DNA from: JAYUHK01 sp043767025
Lineage (GTDB): Bacteria; Bacteroidota; Bacteroidia; Chitinophagales; Saprospiraceae
DNA length: 14,670 nucleotides
Reading direction: 5' to 3'
NCBI GenBank assembly: GCA_043767025.1
Contig: JAYUHK010000205.1
Coordinates: 1-14,670, forward strand
The stretch's first letter is position 1. Each line of letters begins with the position of its first letter. The position numbers and the translations under genes are program-made. This document shows, piece after piece, positions 14,577 through 14,670 of this stretch. A model generated the notes under the pieces. That model searched no databases. It had not been told where the DNA came from and saw only the letters and a program-made list of their open reading frames with translations.

Positions 14577-14670
14577 CTTACACTTAAATAGATGACATTT
14601 AATATTCGACATAATTCGTTGATTTTCAATAGTTTATGATGACTCAAAATTAAAAACTAAAAACTAAAAA
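14572..14670 (+). repeat. Dispersed intergenic repeat, copy 3 (runs off the window)
   Basis: Starts AAGTTCTTACACTTAAATAG nine bases after the dnaE stop and is nearly identical to copy 2 for about 90 bases. At the right end it has an extra AAAAACT unit relative to copies 1 and 2 and is cut by the window edge. Same orientation as the others. Confidence 0.85.

Overview
The window looks like a chromosomal segment of a member of the Bacteroidota. The evidence is the Bacteroidetes-type promoter box TAnnTTTG in front of several genes, the near absence of Shine-Dalgarno sites, a small DUF4834-like gene, a PorT-like outer-membrane barrel with a Sec signal, and a DnaE of the 1,177-residue bacterial type. 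The genus cannot be told from the sequence. All convincing genes lie on the + strand; the one minus-strand item is a decayed toxin fragment.

Layout. 1-151: probable 3' end of an unidentified gene. 241-346: first copy of a dispersed repeat of about 105 bp, abutted by a minus-strand remnant of a PIN toxin (344-406). 477-1429: small DUF4834-like gene followed by an RluA-family pseudouridine synthase. 1551-3042: outer-membrane beta-barrel and PAP2 phosphatase. 3043-10890: a visibly AT-richer accessory region. It holds an uncharacterised PD-(D/E)XK-like nuclease, a second repeat copy, a toxin-first PIN toxin-antitoxin pair, 455 bp of structured non-coding DNA, and a type III restriction-modification locus in the order res - Fic - mod. 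A decayed repeat copy follows mod. 11029-14562: dnaE, followed by a further repeat copy that runs off the end.

The accessory region reads as a small defence island between housekeeping genes. The type III genes are packed tightly (3 bp res-Fic, 9 bp Fic-mod), so a Fic AMP-transferase with its own inhibitory motif is apparently co-expressed with the restriction and methylation subunits. The res gene carries one in-frame TAA between helicase motif I and the DEPH box, while the rest of the protein, including the C-terminal nuclease motif, is intact. As sequenced, restriction is therefore probably off while methylation and Fic may remain on.

The dispersed repeats all point the same way. Three of the four lie 5 to 16 bp after the stop codon of a + strand gene, and they flank both the PIN module and the island. 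The most interesting items are the res-Fic-mod operon with its stop codon, the repeat family with the PIN remnant and PIN module beside it, and the cassette-like non-coding block between the antitoxin and res.
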